This document shows positions 37,147 to 45,414 of a stretch of DNA of 64,000 nt, in pieces (within the stretch, counting starts at the first letter, position 1; every line of letters begins with the position of its first letter). The stretch is taken from positions 89,967-153,966 of the forward strand of contig NZ_QNRK01000007.1 in NCBI RefSeq assembly GCF_003315135.1, written 5' to 3'. A program made the translations under genes and the position numbers. Source of the DNA: Roseiarcus fermentans (lineage in GTDB: Bacteria; Pseudomonadota; Alphaproteobacteria; Rhizobiales; Beijerinckiaceae). The notes below the pieces were generated by a model. That model had not been told where the DNA came from. It did no database searches and was given only the letters and a program-made list of their open reading frames with translations.

Positions 37147-37337
37147 TTCGTCGCTCCCACGCCCTTCAGACCGCCGGCGATGATGGCGGCGAGGCCGCCC
37201 GCGACCTGCAGCACGGTGGCCGCGGTGTTCGGGTCGGCGAGGAAGGCTTGCAACGCGGGCTTGCCGAACACGCCGGCCAGCACGGCCGAGAAGCCGAGGA
37301 CGCCGGCGACGGTGCCGGATGTGAGGTACTGGTTCAT
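37143..37337 (-). CDS. Small membrane protein, holin candidate
   Basis: A 64-residue protein with two hydrophobic segments (AGVLGFSAVLAGVF and TVLQVAGGLAAIIAGGL) separated by a short polar loop. Size, two spans and place next to the endolysin fit a class II holin, though no family match is visible. It overlaps the lipoprotein gene downstream. Confidence 0.6.
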   Translation of the reverse strand: MNQYLTSGTVAGVLGFSAVLAGVFGKPALQAFLADPNTAATVLQVAGGLAAIIAGGLKGVGATK

Positions 37338-37446
37338 GGAAGGTCCTCCAGGACGCCGCCCCGCCGTTCGCGTTCGAGCAAAGCCGCGCCCGGCGGGGCG
37401 ACCGCCTCCGGGCGAAGACCCGGGGCCGCGCGGCGAATGGCTGGGG

Positions 37447-37713
37447 TCACGCGTCGTGCGGGCGGGTGGTCGGCGAGAGTCCGACCTGCGCCTCGAGCGC
37501 CGCGATTGCGCGCGCCTGCTCGTCGATGCGGCGACGCTGCGCGCGGAGCGCGCCGACGGTCGCCTCGGCGAAGGCGACGAGCGCGTTCAGGGCGGCCTGC
37601 GTCGCGGTGTCGAGGCGGCGGCTGTGCGAGGCGGCGCGCGCGACTCGGGCCGCCTCCTCGAGCGCGCCGTTGGGGTCGGGCGGAGCCGGAGGCTGCCGGG
37701 CGAGGCCGCTCAT
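37447..37713 (-). CDS. Small coiled-coil phage protein
   Basis: An 88-residue protein with a heptad-like helical stretch (RAQRRRIDEQARAIAALEAQ). Its ATG overlaps the stop codon of the endolysin gene (ATGA), so translation is coupled. Function unknown; similar small proteins are common in phage lysis modules. Confidence 0.55.
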   Translation of the reverse strand: MSGLARQPPAPPDPNGALEEAARVARAASHSRRLDTATQAALNALVAFAEATVGALRAQRRRIDEQARAIAALEAQVGLSPTTRPHDA

Positions 37714-38285
37714 GGCGCGAATCCCCCGGCCTCGAGCGCATCGCGGAAACGACGGGCGTAGAGCGCGACGCGCGCCGCGCAATCGAGGCCGTTGACGATC
37801 CGGCGGGCGTTCACCCAGTCCGCCCAATGCGGATTGTGCAGCGGGAAATAATTGTCCAGCTTCAGGCCCGTGAACCAGCCCTCCGTCATGCCGCGCACCA
37901 TGACGGCGGCGGCGATCTCGGGTTTCAGCGCGTTGTCGGGCTCGGCGACGAGATCGAAGCCCGGCATCTCCGCGTCGGCCCGCGCGTAATTGCGCCGCCA
38001 GGTGAGCTGCACGTAGCCGCGGCCGTAGTAGACCTGGCCCTGCGGCCCGGCCGGGACGCCGTAGGGCCGGCCCCGGCCGTGGCCGTATTCGGCGATCGGC
38101 TCCATGGAGAAGTCGGTTTCGTGGCAGGCGGTCGCGAGCGCGTAGGCGACCCAGCGTGGGTCGAAGCGTTCCCAGGCGGCCAGAAGCGCATTCGTCCCGT
38201 CGACCTGGGCCTGGGTCATCGAGCCGGCGAAAAGCTGATTGCGGACGAGGCGGAAGAATTCCACAGGATTGGCGAGCGTCGGCAT
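37710..38285 (-). CDS. Phage endolysin, glycoside hydrolase family 19-type
   Basis: A 191-residue protein with the chitinase-19/lysozyme core: ALATACHETDFSMEPIAEYG carries the catalytic glutamate and YYGRGYVQLTWRRNYARA is the second conserved motif. Phage GH19 enzymes cut peptidoglycan at lysis. There is no signal peptide, so it needs a holin to cross the membrane; a candidate lies three genes downstream. Confidence 0.88.
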   Translation of the reverse strand: MPTLANPVEFFRLVRNQLFAGSMTQAQVDGTNALLAAWERFDPRWVAYALATACHETDFSMEPIAEYGHGRGRPYGVPAGPQGQVYYGRGYVQLTWRRNYARADAEMPGFDLVAEPDNALKPEIAAAVMVRGMTEGWFTGLKLDNYFPLHNPHWADWVNARRIVNGLDCAARVALYARRFRDALEAGGFAP

Positions 38286-38440
38286 GGCCGCTCTCCTTTC
38301 AACGATTTGGGGGGTGGACGCGCGCGTCGAGGCGCGCCGGCGGGTCGTCCGCCGGGCGGTTCGCGATGATCGGGGCGATTGGGAGGAAAGCGGACGGCAG
38401 GCAGCCGCGAGCGCGCTCGGCGGCGGGCCGCCGACTGTCG

Positions 38441-39391
38441 CTATGTCAGCGTGTTGACGTCCTCTTCCCGCGCGCGCAGGTAGCGGTCGAACGCGCGCTC
38501 GAGGTCAGGCTTCGAGCCGCTGAACTCGATCACGCGCTGCGTGTTGCGCTTGAGGTCGGTCGCCGGGTCGAAGCCGTGCTCGAGGAACATGGCCCAGCGA
38601 CTCTGGTAGCCGCGGTCGCCTTTGCGGCCGTGAAAGGGGTGCTCGATCGTGCCGTGCACGAAGCCGAGCTTGCCGTTGATTTCGGCGGCGGCGCGCGCCC
38701 CCCACGCGCAGACGGCGTTGCGGTAGCCCGTGGCGACGCCGGAGGGCAGGGAAGCCTCGCACCGCCCGACGAGCCCGAGCGCCATGTGATGGTCGCCCGA
38801 GCCCATGCCGCCGTCCTCGAACAGGCCGCCGATATGGTCGAGCGTGCGCCGCGTCCAGGCCCAGGCGTAGCCGGGATGGGGATAGGCGTAAGGTCCGCCG
38901 CTGAACGACCAGAATGTGTCCGCCATCGGCACGACCGGTCCGCCGGCGTGCCAGACGGAGGCAAAGCTCCTGTGCGTCTGAATATGCTCGTCGTGCGGCC
39001 CGAGATCGTAGGCGGCGTCCCACGGCTGCACGACCGGATAGAGGTCGAGCGCGGCCAGCGTCTCGGTCGCCCAGCCCTTTCGCCGGAAGGTCACGTCGGC
39101 GTCGAGGGTCGCGATCTTCTGCGCGCGCGGCGGCAGCGCGGCGACCGCGAGGTTGAGCAGGTTTTCCTTGCTCCACGCCATCGTCGTCGCGCGCAGGGGG
39201 ATGTGGCTCACCCGGTCGGAGGCGAGGTCGGCCAGATCATGAGCCCGGCTCCCATAGGCGCATTCGGCGAGGGTGACGTGGACGTTCGGCTCGGCGAGCC
39301 AGGCGGCGATCGCCGCCCGCGCCAGCGCAATGCGGCTTTGCCAACGCAGAGGATTGCTGACGCAGGCGACGACGTGCAGGATTTCGGTCAC
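38441..39391 (-). CDS. Phage-borne glycosyltransferase-like protein
   Basis: A 316-residue soluble protein. The region KIATLDADVTFRRKGW has an acidic DAD triplet like the DxD metal-binding motif of GT-A glycosyltransferases, and GGPYAYPHPGYAWAWTRRTL and GSGDHHMALGL resemble the acceptor side of such enzymes. It might modify host surface sugars, DNA or a virion protein. GTG start with GAGGAAG upstream. Its place between fibre and endolysin suggests a role in host range or receptor modification, which is inference. Confidence 0.6.
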   Translation of the reverse strand: MTEILHVVACVSNPLRWQSRIALARAAIAAWLAEPNVHVTLAECAYGSRAHDLADLASDRVSHIPLRATTMAWSKENLLNLAVAALPPRAQKIATLDADVTFRRKGWATETLAALDLYPVVQPWDAAYDLGPHDEHIQTHRSFASVWHAGGPVVPMADTFWSFSGGPYAYPHPGYAWAWTRRTLDHIGGLFEDGGMGSGDHHMALGLVGRCEASLPSGVATGYRNAVCAWGARAAAEINGKLGFVHGTIEHPFHGRKGDRGYQSRWAMFLEHGFDPATDLKRNTQRVIEFSGSKPDLERAFDRYLRAREEDVNTLT

Positions 39392-39747
39392 GGTTGGACT
39401 TCCTCATCTGCGAAATGGATCGACATGCTGTCGTTCAACGGCGCCGACCGGGCGGGCGCCGAGACGGGCGGCGGCGGACGCGATGGCGAGCGCGGCCTCG
39501 GGCGTCTCGTCCCGGGTCTCGGTTCATCGCCGCCGCGAGCCGGATTTCGGACGCCCCGGCGCGGCCGGCTGCGGAAGTCGACCGAGACGCGGACGCAAGA
39601 GCGGACCCGGCGGCGGCGCAGGGGCGGTCAGGCCCGTCCGTTCGCTTCGAGCGCCAGGCAGGGAATCGGCGGGGACTATGAGGAGGAGGTTTCGCGCCGC
39701 GCTCCGATCAGTCGACGTCGCCCATCGGCCCGGGCCCCCTCGCGGGG
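39392..39747. other. Non-coding gap in the phage operon
   Basis: About 350 bases without a convincing gene on either strand; minus-strand frames are arginine/proline-rich and stop early. It separates the glycosyltransferase-like gene from a small secreted protein and may hold a promoter. Confidence 0.5.
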
Positions 39748-40161
39748 CTACTGGAAATATTCGACGTCGAGGACGCCCGACGGCGATACGACGCGGAAGT
39801 TTGCGAGCACCGCGCCCCCGGACAACGAGACGCACGAACCCGCCGGGAGCGGCTGGCCGATCGCGCTCGTCGGCGTCGTGACGCCGTCGGTGGTGTACAT
39901 CGCGCCGGCCGAGGACGCGCAGATCGTCGCAAAGCGAGCGCCCCGCGGGATCGTGAGCGCCGTCACAGTCGCGGGCGTGAGATTGTACTGGCCCGGCGCA
40001 AGCGGCGTGTAGGCGTAGGGCAGGGGCATGACGCCGGCCACGATCGAGCCGTTTACGTCGCGATAGGTCTGGGCGCTCGCGCCGCAACCGCACGCAGACG
40101 CGCAAGCGATCGCGACGAAGGTCTTGCCGAGGATACTGCGGAACAGGTTTCGCCTTACCAT
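39748..40161 (-). CDS. Secreted-type hypothetical phage protein
   Basis: A 137-residue protein with an N-terminal signal-like segment (FVAIACASACGCGASAQ) and a beta-rich remainder (NLTPATVTALTIPRGARF; GSCVSLSGGAVLANFRVVSP). The end (GVLDVEYFQ) resembles C-termini of small phage tail or decoration proteins. Its start overlaps the fibre gene stop. No family recognised. Confidence 0.6.
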   Translation of the reverse strand: MVRRNLFRSILGKTFVAIACASACGCGASAQTYRDVNGSIVAGVMPLPYAYTPLAPGQYNLTPATVTALTIPRGARFATICASSAGAMYTTDGVTTPTSAIGQPLPAGSCVSLSGGAVLANFRVVSPSGVLDVEYFQ

Positions 40162-41009
40162 GTTGACGGCCCCATCGAGAGATAGTGGATGGACAGGCGG
40201 ACAGCGCCGCCGGTGAATGCGCCCGACGTGGCGGTCACGATGAGCGGGGTTGCGGAATAGTAGGGGTTCGGGCCGATCAATCCGAAATTGATCGAACCGG
40301 CTGCGACATTCAGGCCTGATCCGAACAGCCCCGCATTTCCCGAGACGCCGACCTGAAACGACGGGGCGCCGGTGACCGCCGTGACGGTCCTCGCGCCGAC
40401 CGCCGTCACGATGCAATTGGCGGGGATCGGCGTCGGCGCGGTCGTCGACGCGCCGGACAGCGTGACGAGCGTCTCCAGGACGCCGCACTGAAAGCTGGCG
40501 CCAAAGGGGCCCTGTGCGATCGTCGTGAGCGAACCCGGCGCGAACTGGTCGACGATCGTCCACGCGTTCGCGCCGTTGCTCTCGATCGCGGCGCAACCGT
40601 ACGGGCTCGCGATGACGAAGGACGCCGCGCCGTTGATCCTGTCCGATCCGTTTGCGTTCAGCGTCAGGGTGGCGCTGGACGAGCAGGCGCCGCTCTCGTC
40701 GACGACGAGGAGACGCGTCCCCGTCGGATAGGCGCTCGCCGCCGGCAGCGCGACGGCTCGGGCAGCCGTCAGCGCGACATAGGCGATCGTGCGGTCTGTC
40801 GCCGTCGCCGCGTAGGACGCGTCGGCGATCGACGTCCTCGTGTTGGCGACGACCTCGGAAAGCTTCGCGGCGGCGTAGCCGCCGGCGGTCGCTCCGTCCT
40901 GAAGAACCAGACGATTGTTGGTCGTGTCGACGACGACCTCCCCTTGCGCGCCGGTGAAGGCTGCGATCTGGGCCGCTGTTCCTCGTCGCAACTGCAATTG
41001 TTCGCTCAT
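40155..41009 (-). CDS. Phage tail fibre-like protein with Mtd-type N-terminal domain
   Basis: A 284-residue protein. The N-terminus (LQLRRGTAAQIAAFTGAQGE, then TTNNRLVLQDGATAGG) is the short repeat found at the start of many tail fibre and tropism-determinant proteins, thought to bind the fibre to the tail. The rest is a beta-rich, threonine/serine/glycine-rich shaft and tip. It should contact the host receptor. Its ATG overlaps the tail hub stop. Confidence 0.78.
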   Translation of the reverse strand: MSEQLQLRRGTAAQIAAFTGAQGEVVVDTTNNRLVLQDGATAGGYAAAKLSEVVANTRTSIADASYAATATDRTIAYVALTAARAVALPAASAYPTGTRLLVVDESGACSSSATLTLNANGSDRINGAASFVIASPYGCAAIESNGANAWTIVDQFAPGSLTTIAQGPFGASFQCGVLETLVTLSGASTTAPTPIPANCIVTAVGARTVTAVTGAPSFQVGVSGNAGLFGSGLNVAAGSINFGLIGPNPYYSATPLIVTATSGAFTGGAVRLSIHYLSMGPSTW

Positions 41010-43393
41010 GGCGCGGTTCCCAGGTTGACGGATCCGGACGGCGCTCCGGTCAGCGCGCCGAAGTCGTCGCAGACGGCGGCCGCATCGGGGACTTGCCCGA
41101 GATCGGTTGCGATCCCGCTCGAAAGCTGGGCGGTGATCGGGTTGTCGGTTCCGGCGCCGGTCGGGGTGAAGGAATAGGCCACGCAGGTCGACAGGTCCTG
41201 CAGTCCGCCGCCGAAGGCGTTGAAGCTCTGAAACTTGAGATAGAGGGTCCGGCCGATCAGGTTCGCCGGCAGGTCGTATTTGACCACTGCCGCGTCGATG
41301 CGCGCGAACGAGGCGCCGGTCGTGTGCGCCGCGGCAATTGTCCCGCCCAGTCCGCGGGCGAGGCCAGTCAGATTGTAGGCGCTCGCGACCGTCAGCGTCG
41401 CGGACTCGTAGGCGAGGAGTTCGTTGTCGACGAGCGCCAGCGTCGCGCCCTGCTGCGCGGCGCTCTCGGAGGTGCCGGCGAGGGCTGCGCCGCTTTCGGC
41501 GAGGCTCACCGACAGCGTGCTGGCCGCATCCCAGCCGGAAACGGCGGGCAGCGCCGCCGTCAGCACGCCCTGCCGCACAGGGGCGGCGATCACCGCGACC
41601 TGCGAATAGGTGGCATTGTCGATGGACGCGTACACGTTCGCGCCGCCCCATTGCGGACTGGTCGGAGCGACCCCCGAGCCGGACGCGCCGATCCAGACTT
41701 GGGCTGCTCCTCCGGTCGCCTGAGGCGGCGGCTCGTAGATGAGCGGCGCATTCACCGCGACCGCCGGCATCGCCCAGTTGGGGACGGCGCCGCCCGCAGA
41801 CGCGCTCGGGGTGAAGGCCGGCGTCGAGACGCCGCTCACGAATTCCTCGGCCGTGATCGCCAGACAGCCCTTGTCGTCCTCCTCTATCGAGACGATCCGG
41901 ACGGGCGTATTCGACAGGCCGAGGTTCGTGTCGGTGATCGTGACGACGTCCATCGGATCGAGAAGGCAATATTCCCACGACAACTTGAAGGAGAATTTCG
42001 CCCGTACGTACAGTTCGCGTTGCAGGATGGTCTGCGCCACCAGCGGACCGATCCGCAATTCGTCGCAGATTTCATGGGCCTGGATGACTGACCCGACTCT
42101 CGCGCCGAACAGGTCGATCTGGCTTTGATCGCGCGCCTCGACCGGCGTCGCCGAATACTGGTTTCCTCGCGACAGGCATTCGATCCGCTGGACCGTCGGT
42201 AGGGAAAAGACGTCGGCGCGCTCGACCTGAACCGGGTCTTTGTTGCCCCTTTCGTCGATGAAATCGAGGTCGGTCAGCGCGTAGACGGGGGTGAGATTCG
42301 GCGTGTAGCCGGTAGGGGTTGTGTACGTGTACGTGATGACGACGGCCTTGCCCTCGTCGGCGGGCGCGAAGGCGTAGGTTCCCGGCGTCGGCATTCCGTA
42401 CGTCCCGCCCGCCGCCGGCAAGGTCGCGCCGACGAAAACCAGCGGCGCGTTCGAGAACGCGTAGGCGACGCCGCCGTCGGAAACGAAGTCGGCGGCCGGG
42501 CAGACCGTGACTGTGGCGGGCAGCGTGACGCCGGACGATTGCGGAACCGGCGTCGGCACGGAGAACTGGTTCGAAAACGTCGTCTGGGTTCCGGCCGCGA
42601 TCGCGGTGTCGCCGTAGGGAACGAACTTCAGCTCCCCGCCGCTCCAGACGGCGGCGCAGCTCAGAATCTGCAGCCAGCGCGACAGGATGCTCGATCCCTG
42701 CTCCTGGCTGGTGAGGGCCGGCGAGAAGGCGAAGCCCATGGCCTTGCAGTAGGTTTGCAGGGACGCGTCGCCGCCCGAGCCGAACAGCGTGGTCGCATTG
42801 ATGCTGGCCGGGTTGAAACCGGCGCCGTATTGCGGGTTGGTGAGAAAGTCGTTGATGACCAGCGCGGGATCGGCGTCGGCGCCATTGATTCCGGTCCCGG
42901 CGAGAATGCCGACGATCTCGAAATTGTGGTTCGAGATCGCTGCCGCGGCGCCGAGGTCGTACGAGGCCGCGCAGACATAGGCCGTGCCCTGGTAGCCGAG
43001 CGCCTGGCCCGGATAGATCGCTGAAAGGTATGGCCACGTCGCCTGTGGCGTGGCGCCGTTGTAGAGACTGAGGCCGAGCATCGGCAGCGTGTAGATCGAC
43101 TCGTCCTTCCAGATGATCCCGATGCCGTTGATCGGCCCTTCGCACAAGGCGAGGATGAGATCGGCGCTGTAGGTGTAGGACGTCGTGCCGCCGCCGCCGA
43201 ACATGCCGCCCTTGCCGCCGCCGCCCTTGCCGCCGCCGCTCCCCGCGTGCGCCTGGAAGTTCTGGTACCAGACGAGGTTGGCGGCGATCTTGGTCTGGCC
43301 CCAGACGATCGGGATCGGCAGCGTCGAGACCGAGGTCTGAAGCTGAAGCCCGGTGTAGTCGGGCTTGGCGTTCTTCGAGCGAAGCCAACTCAT
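41006..43393 (-). CDS. Phage tail hub / host-specificity protein
   Basis: A 795-residue protein with the N-terminal pattern of the phage-tail_3 group (TLPIPIVWGQTKIAANLVWY), a glycine-lysine-rich loop around residues 51-69 and a central hub region (RELYVRAKFSFKLSWEYCLL). Residues about 301-358 form a small beta-domain also found in the tail tube and connector. In gene transfer agents the matching part is the C-terminal portion of a longer gp15; here it is a separate gene. It should form the tail tip that carries the fibre. Confidence 0.8.
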   Translation of the reverse strand: MSWLRSKNAKPDYTGLQLQTSVSTLPIPIVWGQTKIAANLVWYQNFQAHAGSGGGKGGGGKGGMFGGGGTTSYTYSADLILALCEGPINGIGIIWKDESIYTLPMLGLSLYNGATPQATWPYLSAIYPGQALGYQGTAYVCAASYDLGAAAAISNHNFEIVGILAGTGINGADADPALVINDFLTNPQYGAGFNPASINATTLFGSGGDASLQTYCKAMGFAFSPALTSQEQGSSILSRWLQILSCAAVWSGGELKFVPYGDTAIAAGTQTTFSNQFSVPTPVPQSSGVTLPATVTVCPAADFVSDGGVAYAFSNAPLVFVGATLPAAGGTYGMPTPGTYAFAPADEGKAVVITYTYTTPTGYTPNLTPVYALTDLDFIDERGNKDPVQVERADVFSLPTVQRIECLSRGNQYSATPVEARDQSQIDLFGARVGSVIQAHEICDELRIGPLVAQTILQRELYVRAKFSFKLSWEYCLLDPMDVVTITDTNLGLSNTPVRIVSIEEDDKGCLAITAEEFVSGVSTPAFTPSASAGGAVPNWAMPAVAVNAPLIYEPPPQATGGAAQVWIGASGSGVAPTSPQWGGANVYASIDNATYSQVAVIAAPVRQGVLTAALPAVSGWDAASTLSVSLAESGAALAGTSESAAQQGATLALVDNELLAYESATLTVASAYNLTGLARGLGGTIAAAHTTGASFARIDAAVVKYDLPANLIGRTLYLKFQSFNAFGGGLQDLSTCVAYSFTPTGAGTDNPITAQLSSGIATDLGQVPDAAAVCDDFGALTGAPSGSVNLGTAP

Positions 43394-43396
43394 CGG

Positions 43397-43885
43397 TCAT
43401 GATCCCCAGTAGCTTGCGAACTTCGCCCGGCCCAGCCGCTCGGCGAGTTCGGCGTTGCGCGCGACCTCTTCCTCGACGACGAAGCGCGCCGGCGCGAAGG
43501 CGTGCACGATCGTCAGCGGATTGCGCGCCGTGACGATGCCGCCGTGGGCGAAGCAGCGTCCGAAGCGGAACAGGATGACGTCGCCGGCGTCGGGCGCCTG
43601 AACCTCATGGGCGCGCGCCAGCAGAAAGCCGAGATAGCGTTCGTCGTCCCGGTGCAGCATCCAGTCGCGGGTGTAGGGCCGCGGGTCGAACGGCTCGACG
43701 AGCCGCAAGTCGCAGAACACGCGAACGAGGATCATGGCGCAGTCAACGCCCGCGCCCTTGACGTCGGCGGCGTGGTGGTAGGGCGTGCCGATCCACGCTC
43801 GCGCCGCCGCGACGACGGCGGCGCGCTGGACTGGCTCGGCAGTCGGCAGTCGGCGGTCGGCAGTCGTGAGGGCAGGATTCGTCAT
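43397..43885 (-). CDS. NlpC/P60-type phage peptidase (GTA gp14-like)
   Basis: A 162-residue protein with the NlpC/P60 fold: catalytic cysteine in GAGVDCAMILVRVF, histidine in CFAHGGIVTA, and IVHAFAPARF. In tails of this type it cuts peptidoglycan during DNA injection. The first twenty or so residues (DRRLPTAEP part) are encoded by a repeat and look unlike the family, so the original start may have been altered. Confidence 0.85.
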   Translation of the reverse strand: MTNPALTTADRRLPTAEPVQRAAVVAAARAWIGTPYHHAADVKGAGVDCAMILVRVFCDLRLVEPFDPRPYTRDWMLHRDDERYLGFLLARAHEVQAPDAGDVILFRFGRCFAHGGIVTARNPLTIVHAFAPARFVVEEEVARNAELAERLGRAKFASYWGS

Positions 43886-43928
43886 GAGCCTTGTTTCCCG
43901 ATTGCCGAAGCCCGACTGCCGACTGCCG
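43837..43928. repeat. 16-base inverted repeat around the NlpC/P60 start codon
   Basis: Bases 43837-43852 (CGGCAGTCGGCAGTCG) and 43913-43928 are perfect inverted copies, with further CGGCAGTCG units next to the left arm. The loop contains the start codon of the NlpC/P60 gene. It could form a hairpin in the mRNA or be a small inserted palindromic element; it adds codons to the gene. Confidence 0.75.
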
Positions 43929-43930
43929 CC

Positions 43931-44800
43931 TCAGTACGCCAGCTGCGGCGGCGGCACGTACGGGAAGCCGCGGAAGCGCGCGAGGTTCGAGAACCGCGCG
44001 CCGCAGGTGTTCTGGGTATGGTCGCAGCCTGCGTAGACGGTGAACGCGTCGCCCGCGGCCGGCGCGAAGGGAAGCGGATAGATCAGGGTCAGGGCCGATC
44101 CGACGGCGACGCTCTTCACCGTGGCGCGCACGTTGGCGTTGGCGCCCGACGAGAACACGATCGCCCCTTGCGCGTGGCCCGCGGCCGCGCCCGGGAAGGC
44201 GATTGCGCTCGCTGTCGATCCGGCGCCGGCCGTCCCGTTGGCCGCATAGGCGCCGCGCGGCACGCCGCAGCCCGCGTCGTAGAGCGTGTGCACGCAGGTC
44301 GGCGAGAAGAGGTTGCGCGGCATGTCGTAGTCGAGGACGACGAGGTCGCTGGCGATCGTCAGCGTCGCCTGGGTGCGGCCGACCTGATCGACCGTCGAGA
44401 CGCGCCCCTTGAACAGGGTTACAGCCCCGACGACCGAACCGCCGGGCGCGGTCAGGAACGCCCGGTCGCGCTGAACCGAGGCGCCGTCGAAGGCGCCGTC
44501 GCGCAGCGCGACGAGCAGCGGCGCGCCGTTGACGAGGTCGGTCGGTCGCGCCGCGACCGTGATCTGCTGCTTGTCGACCTCGAGGCCGACGGAGGCCTTG
44601 TACTTCAGCCCCTGCACCAGCGGTCCGCTCGCGAGGAACGTCGCGCCGTTGTAGACGATCGCGACGTCGACGTCGGTCCACCTGTAGGCCGTCCCGGTCG
44701 ACAGCGTGAAGGTGAAGCAGTCGGCGAAGGCGAGCGTCGAGTCGGGCGCCGCCCGAGCGGCGTTGATGAGCGCGAGGAGCGCAGTCGAAGCGGTTTTCAT
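43931..44800 (-). CDS. DUF2163 family phage tail protein (GTA gp13-like)
   Basis: A 289-residue protein with the family features: ADCFTFTLSTGTAYRWTDVD at the start, LGLEVDKQQITVA-like sequence, SPTCVHTLYDAGCGVPRGAY with paired cysteines, and AGCDHTQNTCGARFSNLARF. The cysteines may bind an iron-sulfur cluster or metal. Such proteins form the tail tip hub. Its ATG overlaps the stop of the DUF2460 gene. Confidence 0.85.
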   Translation of the reverse strand: MKTASTALLALINAARAAPDSTLAFADCFTFTLSTGTAYRWTDVDVAIVYNGATFLASGPLVQGLKYKASVGLEVDKQQITVAARPTDLVNGAPLLVALRDGAFDGASVQRDRAFLTAPGGSVVGAVTLFKGRVSTVDQVGRTQATLTIASDLVVLDYDMPRNLFSPTCVHTLYDAGCGVPRGAYAANGTAGAGSTASAIAFPGAAAGHAQGAIVFSSGANANVRATVKSVAVGSALTLIYPLPFAPAAGDAFTVYAGCDHTQNTCGARFSNLARFRGFPYVPPPQLAY

Positions 44801-45414
44801 GACGTGCGCACCGAACGGAATTTGAGGGAGTCGACCCGCCACAGGTTCTGCATGAACTGCTCGAACTCGACCGAGTCGTCCTCGAACCGGCACGAAAAGG
44901 CGTAGGAGAACGACGCGCCGATGAGCGCCCCGCTGGCCGGGGCGGCCGAGAAGACGAGGCCGTTCGGCGCGGTCAGCGACCAGCCGGCGCTCTGCGCCAC
45001 GCCCGCCACCGTCACCTGCGCGACGCTCGTCACCCAGCCGACCGGCTCGAGGAACCCGCCGAGGCTGCGCGCGAAGGTGAAGGCCGTCGTCGCGCCGTCG
45101 CCGGTCGCGAAGGTCTGGTTGGCGACCGTGTTGTCGGACGGGTCGGAATAGAGGAAAGTCCCGTACTGGCCCTGGCATTGCAGGTAGAGACCCATCAGCG
45201 CCTGCAACGATTGCGCCCCGACGCCGGGATAGCTCGTCGCATCCGAGCCGAGCCCGTCGAAGGTCAGCTCGAACTGCCAGATCGGATCTTGGTAAAGGGC
45301 GTCGCGCACCTCGCGGCCCGAAACGTGCGCGGCGACGATGGTCGAGAAGACGGGCTTCTTGCGGACGCTCCAGCCCTGGCCGGGAAGCGTCGGGAAAAGC
45401 GGCGGCGCGCTCAC
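44797..45414 (-). CDS. DUF2460 family distal tail protein (GTA gp12-like)
   Basis: A 205-residue protein beginning PLFPTLPGQGWSVRKKPVFS, with GDGATTAFTFARSLGGF and ending SCRFEDDSVEFEQFMQNLW. This is the distal tail protein family. Its GTG start overlaps the stop of the upstream fusion gene, which itself carries a second DUF2460 domain. Confidence 0.85.
   Translation of the reverse strand: MSAPPLFPTLPGQGWSVRKKPVFSTIVAAHVSGREVRDALYQDPIWQFELTFDGLGSDATSYPGVGAQSLQALMGLYLQCQGQYGTFLYSDPSDNTVANQTFATGDGATTAFTFARSLGGFLEPVGWVTSVAQVTVAGVAQSAGWSLTAPNGLVFSAAPASGALIGASFSYAFSCRFEDDSVEFEQFMQNLWRVDSLKFRSVRTS

Noticed and set aside
43837..43928. CRISPR-like repeats near the NlpC gene
   Set aside because: The CGGCAGTCG units are only a few bases apart, inverted and without spacers.
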